64,000 bases of DNA from Physcia stellaris (lineage: Eukaryota; Ascomycota; Lecanoromycetes; Caliciales; Physciaceae). The stretch spans positions 124,001 to 188,000 of the forward strand of contig JABSSW010000069.1 of NCBI GenBank assembly GCA_018902385.1. The letters are read 5' to 3'. Positions within the stretch are counted from its first letter, which is position 1. Every line of letters starts with the position of its first letter. Shown piece after piece: positions 34,109 to 45,364 of this stretch. A program made the translations under genes and the position numbers. The notes beneath the pieces are model-generated. The model was not told the DNA's origin. It worked only from the letters and a program-made list of their open reading frames with translations, and ran no database searches.

Positions 34109-35554
34109 CTCTTTCTTATGTTGTTTCCTAAAGCTTGAGGAAAAACTGGATCGACGCTGCTTAACAACGACACTCGACCGTAGACTAAGGCACAAGAGTC
34201 TTCATCTTGCGAGCATATGTACCCTCCATGCCATGCAAATTTTACCCGACACGGGTGAGGAGTGACGTCGGCGCGAGTGGTGCATTAATTTCCTTTGAAT
34301 CATCGCGACAGCTGGAAAGTCTTCGAATGAGGGATGAGCTGCGTCCAGACACTACCGATTGAATATGTCTCGGTATGACCCCTCAGGCTATGACGCAGTG
34401 GCTTTCTGGTATCCAGTGGCAGTCAGGTAGTATCAGCATGTTTAATATCGTTGAGCCTATTTCTGTAGTGAGCTTTGCAGGGGACGGTGTTATATCCGCA
34501 ATTATCCAGCATCTTACTCCCAAATGACCATATTGAAGGATACCCCTCCGCGGAAACTCGATATATTGAAACATCTACCCGCCGCTATGACTCGGGACTG
34601 TAGCCCAAGCTGCAGTATGCACGACATCGAGCGCGTGCGGCTCCAAGCGTGCATGAAAGCTTCAAATCAGCTCTACGTACAGCAGTAAGGATGGCTCAAA
34701 TCTTAGAGCTTTCATGACGACTCCCCGCAGAACGAGGATCTGACCAAGGGATAAATCCCCGCAGTGATCCCACGTAGATCGGCAGTTGGTTCAACAAGCA
34801 GATACTTTCCGCCGTATACATATCTAAGTGGAGCTGAAGATCGAATTATTGAAAAGAAAAGGTAAGGATGCTACAGAGAGAATAAACATAATGCAGGATC
34901 ACTCAGGCTCGGATGAGATCCTTCACGAAGAATCTGGGTGGTCGCGCTCTTCTGAACAGAGCCTTTTTCCACTCTCAAAGAGGGGACTTCGTCGACACAA
35001 TGCCTTGAGAAAGAAGTAATTTTATAGATTCGCCTGTGAGAGATGAAGGTAACACGATGATTATGAACTCAAAGCATACTCAATGTCAGCCACTTATCGT
35101 AATGCATGTATTTCCCATATTTACGAGTCGGGAGTTTGCGTATAACTCCTGGAAATAGCAGATGGCTATCTGGAGTGAACCTCTTCAGATGGCCTCAAGG
35201 AGTCAGGAGAGTGGAGGGAGGCTCGGAGGAGAACGATAAACGCTTGTAAATACGCTAGTCCAATATGGCTAGATCGTATCTCATGGGCATGAGAGAATCT
35301 ATCTGCCCTGCTGCTTTGATCTCATCCTAGCATTGTTCAGATTTCACGCTGTAAGATATACTAACTACAGGGCATTCTTCCCGGAGTACGCAAAGTTGGG
35401 ATATACAGGATCACGTGATGATAGTGACCCCACCATCACCATGGAGGGGCACAAAACCTGCTTTTGCACGTTCAGAAGACCGGGCCTCACCACCGTCTTC
35501 CTCCATCTCTCATCCTAGTCCCGTCGTGGCTCCAGCACAAGCACCAATTTGAAA
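34109..35554. other. Intergenic, no gene seen
   Basis: Only short open frames without motifs are present, for example 34,828-35,019. It separates the MFS gene and the LEA-like gene, which diverge, and presumably contains both promoters. Confidence 0.45.
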
Positions 35555-36325
35555 ATGGTCAAAGTCATGGAAAACTCGCTGGTCGACCTCGACGTCGTGC
35601 CGGGGAAAGATGAGCAGCAACTGCAAGCCGCAGCCCGACAGCAAGCCCAAGCACTGAAGAGCGGCGGCAGGTAAGGTATCCGGGCTGCAAGCGCACGATG
35701 TCGCCTTTGCTGATAGCGGAGTGGATAGCCAACAGGCAGAGCAAGCCATGAAAAACCTTCCCCCTGAGCAACAAGAACAAGCAAAAGGCATATTAGCCAA
35801 TGCCCAGGGCATGGCTGGCGGCGTCGCACAAGCCGGAGGAGGCGCTGTTAAGGGCGTACTGGACACTGCTGGAAATACTGTATGCCTTTTATCGCGCCCT
35901 TTGACCTACCGTTGCAACAAGGCTTTGGTTGACCTTTGACCCAGGTCGGGGCTGTAGGCGGTGGCCTAGCAAACACCGTTGGTGGCGTCACAGAAGGCTT
36001 GGGCACCACCGTCAAATCCGGTGGTAACATGGCTCGAGAGGGACTGAGCTCTGGCGAGACGGAAGGATCCACTGCTGCCAAAGATCCTGCGGACACGGTC
36101 GGGGAAGCAAAAAGTAAGGCCTCCGAAGGGGTCGAAAACGCCACCGACAAGAGCTCTGAGATCACTGATACGGCTGCGCAGAAGACTGAAGACCCTTCGG
36201 CTGGAAAGGTAGCGAGCGATGCCCAGAGCAAGATTGGCGAAGGCGTCGAGGAAACGACGGAGAAGAAAGCTGATGTAGATGAGGCCGCTGAGAAAAAAGG
36301 CGCAGAGACGGCTTTCCAGGGATAA
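35555..36325 (+). CDS. LEA-like hydrophilic protein
   Basis: Three exons (35,555-35,670, 35,717-35,879, 35,945-36,325) join in frame across 46- and 65-nt introns, giving 219 residues. The N-terminal third is Gln/Ala-rich (QLQAAARQQAQALKSGG, then QQAEQAMKNLPPEQQEQAKG). The middle is a Gly-rich repeat (GAVKGVLDTAGNTVGAVGGG, TVGGVTEGLGTTV). The rest is Glu/Lys/Ala/Thr-rich with no hydrophobic core. Composition and repeats match fungal LEA-domain or hydrophilin-like proteins linked to desiccation and stress tolerance. That role is family knowledge, not shown here. There is no signal peptide, so it is probably intracellular. Confidence 0.78.
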
Positions 36326-36819
36326 CCTGATGTTGGAAGAACAAGCGCAAAGTAAGAGATAAGGGCAGCGTGTGGGGCACGAACGGCACCTGCTATGATA
36401 CAGGTATGTTCTACGTACATCGTATAAAGTTCTCAATATTTCCCCAGAAATTCATTCATCACTATTCTGCTGCTTGCTCCTCTAAGACAAATGTCCTCAT
36501 CGAAATCCAATTGAGTGATTTTACTTTTTTGTCCAGGTTGTCATATCATACTGGATGCTTTGCAAGACTACTCTACTCTCTACCTACGTAACCATGTTAC
36601 TATATGGAAGAGACAGGGGTTACCAGCTCATATGGTACAAGGTCCAGGAGTGTCCAGTCTTTCTCAAGTATTTTTTGCCTTCGTGTGGATCATTACAGAT
36701 GTTATAGAGATACTATGCTGTCTTCGCTTGTAATCACCTCTCCTATTTCACTTGGTCTGTCACTCACGCCCTGCTCCACCCATGAACCCAAGCTTGACGT
36801 GACAGCGCGGTTACCGTGC
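36326..36819. other. Convergent intergenic region
   Basis: This separates two 3' ends: the LEA-like gene and the minus-strand secreted protein. No gene is seen. Short open frames are AT-rich and featureless. Confidence 0.45.
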
Positions 36820-37691
36820 CTACACTCCAACAATACTAATATCATCGATCTGGTAAGAACCCGACGGAGCGGTACAGCTGAACGCTACTCTGAAAGTTTG
36901 GCTACCACTCGCCCCGGTCGTAAAGGTGGTCGATCTAGTCTCGCGAGTAAAAGGAGGAGGATCTCCACTCGGCGGTCCGATATGAACCAAGACCTGACTG
37001 CCCAACGAGATGTCCACCGAGCAAGTCACACCCATGTACTGACCACCATTAATGGTAATGGATGAGGTATAAGTGAGCTTGTAGGTCGTCGAATATCCGC
37101 AAAAAGGCTTGGTGTTTTGGGTAATCGAGGTTGTTTGACCCGAGAACGTACGAGTGTTGTTGTTGTAGATGTAGAAAGAGCTAAGTGATAAAGAGACACA
37201 TCAAAGTCAGTACCACCCGCATCCGGGAGAACTAAATGAGAATGATGGCGTACTTACGCGAGCTCGTTGTTGTTCGAACCGGCACCCGTGGCAACTGTGT
37301 ACGCTCCGGGATCGTTCGGGTTCCGTACCTCCCCTGGGAAGTTCCAGTAGGCCGGCTCATAATTCACTATTTCCTCGAAGTTTCCGTTTAAAATTCGATC
37401 GCTCTTACACGAATCAACTGTGGGGGTGGGGGTAGGGGTGCTCGAGATCGTGGGGGTAGGGGTAGTCGTGATCAAGCAAGAGCACCCAGATGACACTCTG
37501 GAAGCTGGATACTGTGAGACGTAGGTTGGAAGAGGTTGATTGGGTGGAGGCTGAGTATAGGTGCTACAGAATGGAGATGCTTGGGCACTGTAACGTTGCA
37601 GTGCACGGAGGACATTGTCTGCATTGCAGGCACCTAGGGCGACGCTCGGGGTGAGTGCGAGTAGACACAGAGTTGGAAGGAGTCTCATCAT
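36820..37691 (-). CDS. Secreted protein with Ser/Thr-Pro linker and C-terminal beta-rich domain
   Basis: Two exons (37,691-37,258 and 37,180-36,820) join in frame across a 77-nt intron, giving 264 residues. Residues 1-20 are a signal peptide. A short cysteine-containing module follows (about 21-72; ACNADNVLRALQRYS...FCSTY...GCSCL). Then comes a Thr/Pro-rich linker of about 20 residues, expected to be O-glycosylated. The C-terminal domain begins ILNGNFEE and ends SYQIDDISIVGV, which is the usual start and end of fungal carbohydrate-binding-like beta-sandwich domains. Cysteines are few. A cell-wall or extracellular carbohydrate-binding role is likely but inferred from architecture. Confidence 0.78.
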
Positions 37692-39871
37692 GCTTCTTCT
37701 GTTCCAAAAATGAGTTGAACAAGAGATTGTGCTTCATGATGGAAGGTGCAGGTTGCGAGTATTTGTACCTCGTACATGGTCGAAGCCTAGATCATTCACT
37801 AGTAGCTCTCCGTACCGGACATGTCGGTTCCACCATCACTGGGTGTTCGCTTAATCAACTGTCAATTCAGGTTCAGTTGGCTTTCCGCGGCGAGATCTAA
37901 AAGGTATCAGGCGAGCCTTTCCCAGCTTTGGGTGAGTCTGCATACGTGAAGTGATTAAGTGAAGTTGTGGCTTATTACATACTCTTGGCATACCCTCAAT
38001 CAGGTATAACGAGGCGAGAATTCGGCAAGACTAAGGGTAACGGTTATCTAGGTTTTCTGGGCGGAATTGTGGCTGAAGAAATGTTTGTCCGAGGTGTTTA
38101 CCATTAATTGCTGCTTGTCATTTGGCGACATTGACCAGGCTGCTCGTAGCATACTTGGATGCAGCCAAAAAGGGCTGATCAGTGGCCATTATTGTTCATT
38201 GAAACTCTGAATCGGTCGTGAACAGTGCAATCATGTATGATCAAACAGTGAGGGAGGTCCCGTTTTGACGATCCCTAGAGGTGTATGGAAACTTCCCAAC
38301 ACGTGTTGCCACTAGTGGAATCAAAGCGCTGAGCTCATTCACAACGGCAATTGTAGGCCGCCATCTGATGTCGTTGTGGTAGGAACCGATACCGCGGACT
38401 TACCATCTTTGATCGATCAGCCACTGAAGGGTGCTTACGACCGTTGGCGCGAGACCAATTCCTGGCTAAATGTTTGAAAGTGTGGAGCTAAGGTTAGCTC
38501 TGCCAATATCGGTCTGAAAACGACAATCTGCTACACAGATAAGATGAGCGGAAAAAGGAAATGCGTGTAGGCTTCTCCTCAGCCATGTTCTTGGCTTTTT
38601 CTGGGGTTTGAGTCCAAGAGTTTCGTATCGAGCACACTTGCAGAGGCTGTTAGCCGAAGGAGAGGTCCATCGAATTCGGAGCTTTCCTCGGGGACAGTGA
38701 TGGCTCTTCTTCTGAGCTCTCTTTTACCGTTTCTTCATCAGTCTGAAGGCAGAGGCGGAGGAAAACAATGTTCACGGTGCCAGGCTGCCAGCGCATCAAT
38801 TGGTGTACGGAGTACCAAACACAGCTCCGCCCATTGGTGGAACCCCAGGTGGTTACCCCAACGGCCATAGATATGGGTAGCAATCCTGAGATGGAACCAG
38901 TGCGCAAAATCTCAAGCGTTGCCTCTTGACCTTTTCTCTTGTGATAGCTGCAGGTGCAAGGTTCAAACTTCGAGCACCCTAAGGGCAATGCGCGTCACCT
39001 CGAGTAGACAGAGAAGCCAGCCATATCGGTCTTAGTGATTCTCTCGAGGCCCTCACGGCTGCAGTCACCCATGACCGATCACACAGATTTCATACAAGTG
39101 CTGGAGTTGAGGATGGCGTGGGACGGAGCGGATTTCGAGTTGGTCACTTGGTCTTTCATCCTCGATCGTACATGCGCTAAGGTCGTTGCCAAGTAGCGCC
39201 AAGCTTATGATGTCACTCGCATTTACCGTCGAAGAATTCGCTTGCAAATTCTTAGCATCCTCCTCCCAGCGCCTCTCGAATTTGTATGGTACGTACTGTA
39301 GTAACCTGAGAGTGTTTTCAATTGATGTTTCAATTAATTTTTCAAGCATATAGTTGAAGCCTTAGATAGATATGTATAGTTATCTCTTGGTGTTGCAAAC
39401 ATGCTTTACCGTAAAATCGGTAACGTCATCTAAAATTAGGTCATTCTACTCTTTCAGCGAGATCATTGACGACAGATGAAAAATCGAAAGAACAACATCA
39501 AGAAACGGCTATACAGAAAGATTCAAGACTACCATACAAATTTGGAAAAGGGCGAGGAGGATACCAAGAATTCGCGAGCAACTTTTTCAGGAAGATTCGC
39601 CACTAATCCATCCTTCTTCTAAATCGTTACACGTCGGAAGAAAAAAAAGAAGGCAAAGCCCGGATCTTTATGGAAGGGATAGACACTGAGTCAGGCGAGA
39701 AGAAAGGTAGCACACGGTCCGCGGGTTTTGGGGTGAAATCGCCTTCAGACTTTGTATTGGTTTCTGGCACTTAATATATTCCACCTCGTTTCATCCAGTC
39801 GCTCGATATCTCTCGAGGTAAGCAGTTTACAACGGTATAGCTTGAATGAAACATGCTAGATATCAATGACT
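37692..39871. other. Intergenic, gene-poor
   Basis: No supported gene. A 112-codon minus-strand frame at 38,650-38,988 (acidic C-terminal half with ETVKESSEEEPSLSP) and one at 39,065-39,349 have no splice or domain support. The first is the better candidate if transcripts are found. Confidence 0.4.
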
Positions 39872-41155
39872 CTACACATATTCTTTGCCTACTACATTCT
39901 GCTTGCTACTCTTCTGCTCTGCCGGCACCAGATAATCGTCCCGCAGCTTCACATGCTTGCTGTTCGGATGTTCTCTGCCCCACATCTCACTCGAATCATC
40001 ACTCCCCCAGCTCTCCTTCGCAGACCGCCGCTTTACCCGTGACCAGCCAAGTATCGACCCAACCGACGAGCCCGAGCGTGACATTCTTGAAAGTTTCGGC
40101 CCGATGAACTGGAAGAACCTGGGCGAGACGGGCAGGCAGGCGCAGACGATGCCGACGGAGAGCTCAGCGTAGGACCAGAAGCCCATCAGAGCGAGGTTGT
40201 AGCTGATATCACCGGACTGCGCGAGGCGTACAGAGTAGTAGAGGCGCAGAATGGAGGTGATGCAAACGCTGGGGGTAAGGTCAGTTTGCAAGTGTTTTCA
40301 GAGCCGCGGGAGAAAGGGAGGATTCGAGGAGCTTACAAGAGTCCGGTGAGGAAGATGGCGGAAATGCCGAGTTTGCGCTTCAGAGGCATTTGGAGTTTCC
40401 AGATGACTCGTTGGGGTAGCAGCAGGGTTAGAAAGTCTGAAATGGTGTTGAAGGTGCCGGAGGCGATGTTGACTGTTGTTGCGCTATAACAATGCCCGGT
40501 GGTAATGAGAACATTCCAGTATTTCTCGCGTGGACTGCAGAGGAAGAGCTCGGCGAAGATGTCCGCGATGTAAAACCCCAAGTTCAGCCAGATGAGAAGG
40601 TAGGTGCCCCAGCACATCAGGTCCTTTTTCTGGACGGGCGGAAAGATCTTCAGGTATTGAAGGAGGATTGAAAGCTTAATGATGAAGGTGGTAAAACAGT
40701 ATATGATTGAGGTGATGTTCGTATACTGTCAACGTATGTTAGGCAGCTTAGCATCCTATCCATGGGACGACCGACATAGAGTATCGGGATCAAGGCTTTG
40801 ACTTGTATATTCCATTGATGTACGCCTACTCCAGCTTTGATTAATAGAGACGTCGGAACGCAATACCCGATAAACAACAAGTACCCCAAAATCAGTGTAT
40901 CTGCAGCAGTCAGGTTCTCTGTCAAAATGTAGAGAAACGGAACATACAATCTTCCCATCCTGCTTTACGAATAAGAAAAGTTTTGGTATAAACGCGCATG
41001 AGGAACGCAAACGTAGAAACCGTAATGGTCAGGACGACAGTCAACACGAAGTACCTGGTCTCGTTCTCCGGGTTGACAAAGTTGGGTTCGATGCCCGAAG
41101 GTGGTACCATCGCTGGACCGTCAAGCAGTACTTGCATTTGTTGCGCTGTTGCCAT
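39872..41155 (-). CDS. Rhodopsin-domain (Pth11/SAT4-type) integral membrane protein
   Basis: Four exons (41,155-40,948, 40,900-40,776, 40,725-40,337, 40,268-39,872) join in frame across introns of 47, 50 and 68 nt, giving 372 residues. Seven hydrophobic segments follow an extracellular-type N-terminus. Characteristic features of the fungal rhodopsin-like family are present: NPENETRYFV before helix 1, AGWEDYTL after helix 2, GVGVHQW, YTNITSIIYCFTTFIIKLSIL, CWG..L.WLNL, GHCYSATTVNIASG, SDF...LLP and the helix-6/7 Ala-Glu-Leu (WSYAELSVGIVCACLP). The C-tail is cytosolic and polar. Relatives include Pth11-like receptors, but no cysteine-rich CFEM domain is present here. Ligand and role are unknown. 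Confidence 0.85.
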
Positions 41156-41516
41156 GCTGGAAGCGATTAAACTATGTCTCTTCTGAAAAATTCAAAGATG
41201 TAAAGCAAGTTGACGAATGAGAAAGCTGAGGAGCATCGCGAAGTACTTATAGCAAGGGGTGCATGAGATTTGATCTATGCCTTGATTGACCAGCAAGCCG
41301 TGGATATGTCCGCCTGCAGCTTGGTAGAACCGATAATTGCTACTATCGTACGAGCTGGCCAGGCTGCGTGCATATACGAACCCCATCTCTGCCAAAAAAG
41401 CCTGCTGTGATCAACAGACAATGCAGCGCTCTCCACTTATCACAATGTTTTAAAAAAGTGTGGGTCGCACACGCAGATACTCGGATGCAAAGAGACATGG
41501 CTCACAATAGAACCAT

Positions 41517-41639
41517 GCACTGGTGTGGCACTTCGTCTCTTGGTGGACTAACTGGAGCGAGGCCTGGAGTCGCTCCTAGAGCGCTCCGCTGCCGGGAAGC
41601 CGTGGGCACGCAATCTGAAGTGCCAAGCTCCACCAGTGC
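41517..41639. repeat. Dispersed MITE-like repeat, copy 2
   Basis: This starts GCACTGGTG and ends CACCAGTGC, like copy 1 at 8,353-8,534, and shares its core and right half. Here the palindromic ends extend by two bases (AT...AT). It is shorter than copy 1 by about 60 bp, in the left half. Confidence 0.6.
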
Positions 41640-41948
41640 ATAGGATAAAGTATGGCGGAGATGCAAATGTTGGGTTCCAAATGGATCTCGGAGGCCACAT
41701 TCTGCCTCTTCGAAGCTGAAGCTTTGGGATTGACGTTGAACATTGGCGCCGCATGCAAGATTGAAACAAGGTCCTGCCGGCACTTGCAAGATGGTGGTGT
41801 GGATACTGCAGAACTTATCATCGGCGCTGTTGATAGGAAAGAAGGGACACCCTCTCTCAAGAGCGCCTGCAGATGATTGGATTCTGGCAGGTAGAGAGCG
41901 CATACGAGGTGGCTGTAGTGTAACTGGTTATGCGGTCAACAGTGTATC

Positions 41949-42256
41949 GGGGTATTCAGATATCTCTTTTCGAGGCCCATATGGGCCCATAAATAATAAA
42001 TGGACCCCTTTTATGTGCCAAGAAATGTGTTTATGGGCCCATAAGCACATATGTGAACCCATAATGGGACCCATAATCACATAATGAAGCTCATAAGATG
42101 GTGTTTTTGCCAAGAGGTCTATGTAGGTCGCTAAATGACATAATTCAAGCATCTGGGGGGTTCAGATATCTTATGGCCCATTTGGGCCATATGGACCGTA
42201 ATGGGCCAAAATGGACTTGTGGGCCGAGTTTTGCAAAATAGATATCTGAATACCCC
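41949..42256. mobile_element. 308-bp inverted-repeat element packed with TGGGCCCA palindromes
   Basis: Perfect 17-bp inverted ends, GGGGTATTCAGATATCT at 41,949-41,965 and its inverse at 42,240-42,256, bound the element. A near copy of the end (GGGGGTTCAGATATCTTATG) lies inside at about 42,157. The interior repeats the palindrome TATGGGCCCATA or close variants many times, for example near 41,979, 42,034, 42,060 and 42,174, so the strand can fold extensively. No coding capacity. It is probably a small non-autonomous DNA transposon that grew by internal duplication. Confidence 0.7.
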
Positions 42257-43826
42257 TAATTAGAATATAAGGTTACAATAGATAGAAAGTCGTAGTCTAG
42301 AACTAGATTCCTTGAAACAAGCCCTCCTGCCTCGACTGCGGTCATTGCGAATATCCGATCTCGTCGTGGCTATTCAGATCGATGTGTGGCAAGCCGACGC
42401 GGGGGCCATGCAGTCCGATCTGCACGAGTTTCCTATTAGAGCAATATTTCTGCGGGGAGCCGCCTTCTCAAAGCCCTCTCGTACAAGGTATCTAACCGCC
42501 TTCCGTCTGGTGTATGACTAGCTACGTCAATCCCATGCGTCCGCCTTTCGGATGTTAGTATGGAAGTACTAGAAGGTTGACCGGTGCAACCCACCCCCCC
42601 CCCGAAAGAATGACCAGAACATCCTGCAGCTTCACACAGGGGCGGAGGGGGAGCTTGGCGCCTGATTAGGAAGCTGGACAGCGTCATATCCGATTGGGAT
42701 AGTTGGAAGCGATGGGAGTTTGTGGCACCTGCTTAATTCTAGACGGTCGGGCATAATTGACGCTGTTTAGCTTCTTGCTCCCACCACGAGCCTGCCCCCA
42801 ATCGCTTCACGATTACACATTTCGGATTCCACTGCAGAACTCTCTTCCATCTGAGCATTTAAGAGTTTTATTGTGTGATGAAGAGTTCAGACACGCGCTG
42901 AAATGTGCCAAAAATACTTGTCTATGAGTCAAAGCACGAGTAATATCTCGAGCACGGAAACGTCGAAAAGAGAGGTGGTGTGATCATCGATGAAGATGAA
43001 CAATGCAGAGATCGAATGTTGAAACCTAAAGCGACGACGAGGTGTGTGCTCTGCGAAACGTATTTTCGCTCTGTCTCTCAGCACCATACCAGCTCTGCAG
43101 CGGCGGCGACGCCGGCGAGGCATATCAGGTGGGAATCATTGGATATGCAGTACGCATCAATGCGGCATGCCCGCTGACTAGTGACCATAGTACATATACC
43201 AGCCTTGTAAGGGGCTGCCCGCAGAAATATTTTGGGGAAACCCTTTTCGTGACGCGAAGACATGAATGCAAAGTTGTTGAATACGCACCTAAAAAATCGG
43301 AGGTTGCACAGCATGCTGCAGCTTTTATCGAAACACCATATATCCCAAACACGCCGTGAAAGAACATTTCAGCGCTTTATCACCGCAGCAGATCAGCTCA
43401 TAGGGAAGTCAAAGTTCAATGAACTATGACAAAGGACAGGCGATTGACACGTATCCAATAAGCAGCTCTGCGCACAACCTTGCAGAACCTCGATGATCTC
43501 TTGAAGGCCTGGGGAGAGATTGCCGTTGATTTTAGTGCCACCTCTCGCTTGGAAAGGTGTTGAAATCGGGTGGAATCAGCTGCCACTTATCGGCTTGCCA
43601 CTGTTTTCGCTGGCAGATGACACTAGCCAGAACAACAAGGGGAACTAGAGCGGAAATGTATGACTGAGGTACATGGCGACAGTATCTCCAGGGAGCCTTA
43701 AGCACCCAACCCTGGTAGGTCTGATACGACGGTCAACACATGAACAGTCGTGAGAAAATAACATATAGCCATCTACCAGTCAACGCGCATGTATCTGATG
43801 CTTCTGGACTTCTCGTGCAGTTCAAT

Positions 43827-44485
43827 TCAAACTGACAGATCACCTTCCCGAAGCCAGATGTGTATGGCCACGTCCTCAGCGATAGCAACCAACTCATACC
43901 ACCCGACTACCATAGGTCGAAAGATCCTCCAATCGGCAAAGAGGCCAACGAAACGTAAGACGAAGTCCCGTGCCTGCTCGAAATTCCTAGGCAGACCGAT
44001 GAAACATAACTGGAGTGCCCCGAAGGAAACCAAAATCTGACCTGCAAACAACCAGTGATTGAGAATGGTTAAATCACGCAAAATTAGCTCGAGCTCCCGA
44101 TAGAGCTTCTGATAGATCTCCCAAGCCTCGATCGAATCGACGGTGATCTGATAACTTTTCCATCTCAGCTCGAAGTCCGTGGCTGACAGATTGGAAGACG
44201 ATTCTCTGAGAAGGGCCGAGTTTTTATATGAACTGCGCTTACTCATGGAGCGCGCCGAAAAGTCACGATTGGTTATGGCTGTGGCTGCAGTATTGCTTTG
44301 CGCCCTTTTCGACGGTGAAGAATAGCTGTTAGTAGAAAGAACAAGACTCCTGGGAGTGCGGGAAGCTCTGATATCCTCCGATGGTGAAAATGACGCAAGG
44401 CTCTGCTATCAAGGAAAACGTACCACACATCACGACAAAGAATTGCGAGAGTCAGGAATACAATGATTCTAATACAAGACGGCAT
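43827..44485 (-). CDS. Small protein with N-terminal membrane anchor
   Basis: Two exons (44,485-44,424 and 44,325-43,827) join in frame across a 98-nt intron with GTACGT donor and CTAACAG end, giving 186 residues. Residues 1-17 are hydrophobic (IRIIVFLTLAILC) and may be a signal anchor. A Ser/Arg-rich stretch follows, then an alpha-helical region (TVDSIEAWEIYQKLYRELELIL) and a hydrophobic C-terminal half (ILVSFGALQLCFIGL, then FVLRFVGLFADW). The branch-site-like CTAAC is very close to the acceptor, which weakens the intron model. Family unknown. Confidence 0.5.
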
Positions 44486-45364
44486 TCCCGTGGAAATCCT
44501 AGTATTGTTGCACAAGTGTAGAGAAACGTCGCTATCGTAGCCTTCTGCTAATTGAAGTCATGGTGTGCCTTATTGTATTCGATAATACGCGGATCAGTCC
44601 GATATAGTGGTTCTATTGCCGCCGACGCGACATTCTGATCACCTTTTTACCCAATAATCGGTGATCGAAACGTTCAGGTTCGAGTCATACAGTACTGCTC
44701 TTCGCATTGACGTCTGTACCATATTTGACATAATCAGATGCCTTTCATTGTCGATAGGACCAATTATATCTCCACGAAGCACGACCTATTCAATCTGCAG
44801 CGTTCATCGACACCTTTTTTTTCCGATGCTTGGCCACATTACCCCCTGCGCGCTAATGTAATCTAAATTTAGAAAACACTGAGATTAGGGATGTGCAGAA
44901 CGCACTAGAATCTCTTGGCGAAAAAAATCTTACTTTTTCGCATCCCCTCACCAAATGTTCGCTGCAAAATCACTCGCAATATGACGAGAAATGCTCACAA
45001 TTGATAAAAAACATATACGATCAAACATTTCATCATGATATGTATGAATTGTTATGCACAATAGCAAGTTGTGATCGTTGTTTGTCAACTTGAATAGCAA
45101 AAAGCTGTGAAGATGTCACAAGATGCACCAGGATTTGGTGCCGGGTGCAGATAAGTAAATTTTGTAATGCCAAGACATTCCAGTGCGTTCCGCACATCCT
45201 CAATATAAGCTCCCTTATTAGGGCCAGAAATCTCGAACAAAAATCACCGAATGAGTTTGGCGAATTGAGCCCGGAATTAGAAGGACAGGGGATGGTTTTG
45301 ACAACATGATGGGTGACTATAGTCAGACTCCAACGAAGATGCCAAGTGGCAGAACCATAGATGT
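44486..45364. other. Intergenic, no gene seen
   Basis: This lies between the start of the small membrane protein and the 3' end of the NACHT-TPR gene. Only short AT-biased frames occur. A tRNA-like start near 44,600 was considered and rejected. Confidence 0.45.

Larger units (their letters stand above)
41156..43826. other. Repeat-bearing intergenic region
   Basis: Two small repeat elements lie here (41,517-41,639 and 41,949-42,256). A C-run sits at about 42,589-42,603. A plus-strand frame at 43,042-43,359 ends with a moderately protein-like stretch (YQVGIIGYAVRINAACPL, later four spaced cysteines). It has no signal peptide or identified upstream exon, so I do not call it a gene. Confidence 0.45.

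Noticed and set aside
35510-36436. Long Ser/Ala-rich minus-strand frames over the LEA-like gene
   Set aside because: They are the antisense of a low-complexity Gly/Ala/Glu/Lys protein; the three-exon plus-strand model is consistent and family-like.
41928-42152. Minus-strand frame with repeated Met-Gly-Pro
   Set aside because: It is a translation of the TGGGCCCA palindromes of the 41,949-42,256 element, not a protein gene.
44595-44690. Possible tRNA beginning TCCGATATAGTGG with a GGTTCGAGTC box downstream
   Set aside because: The 3' acceptor complement is missing and the spacing and arms do not fold into a cloverleaf.
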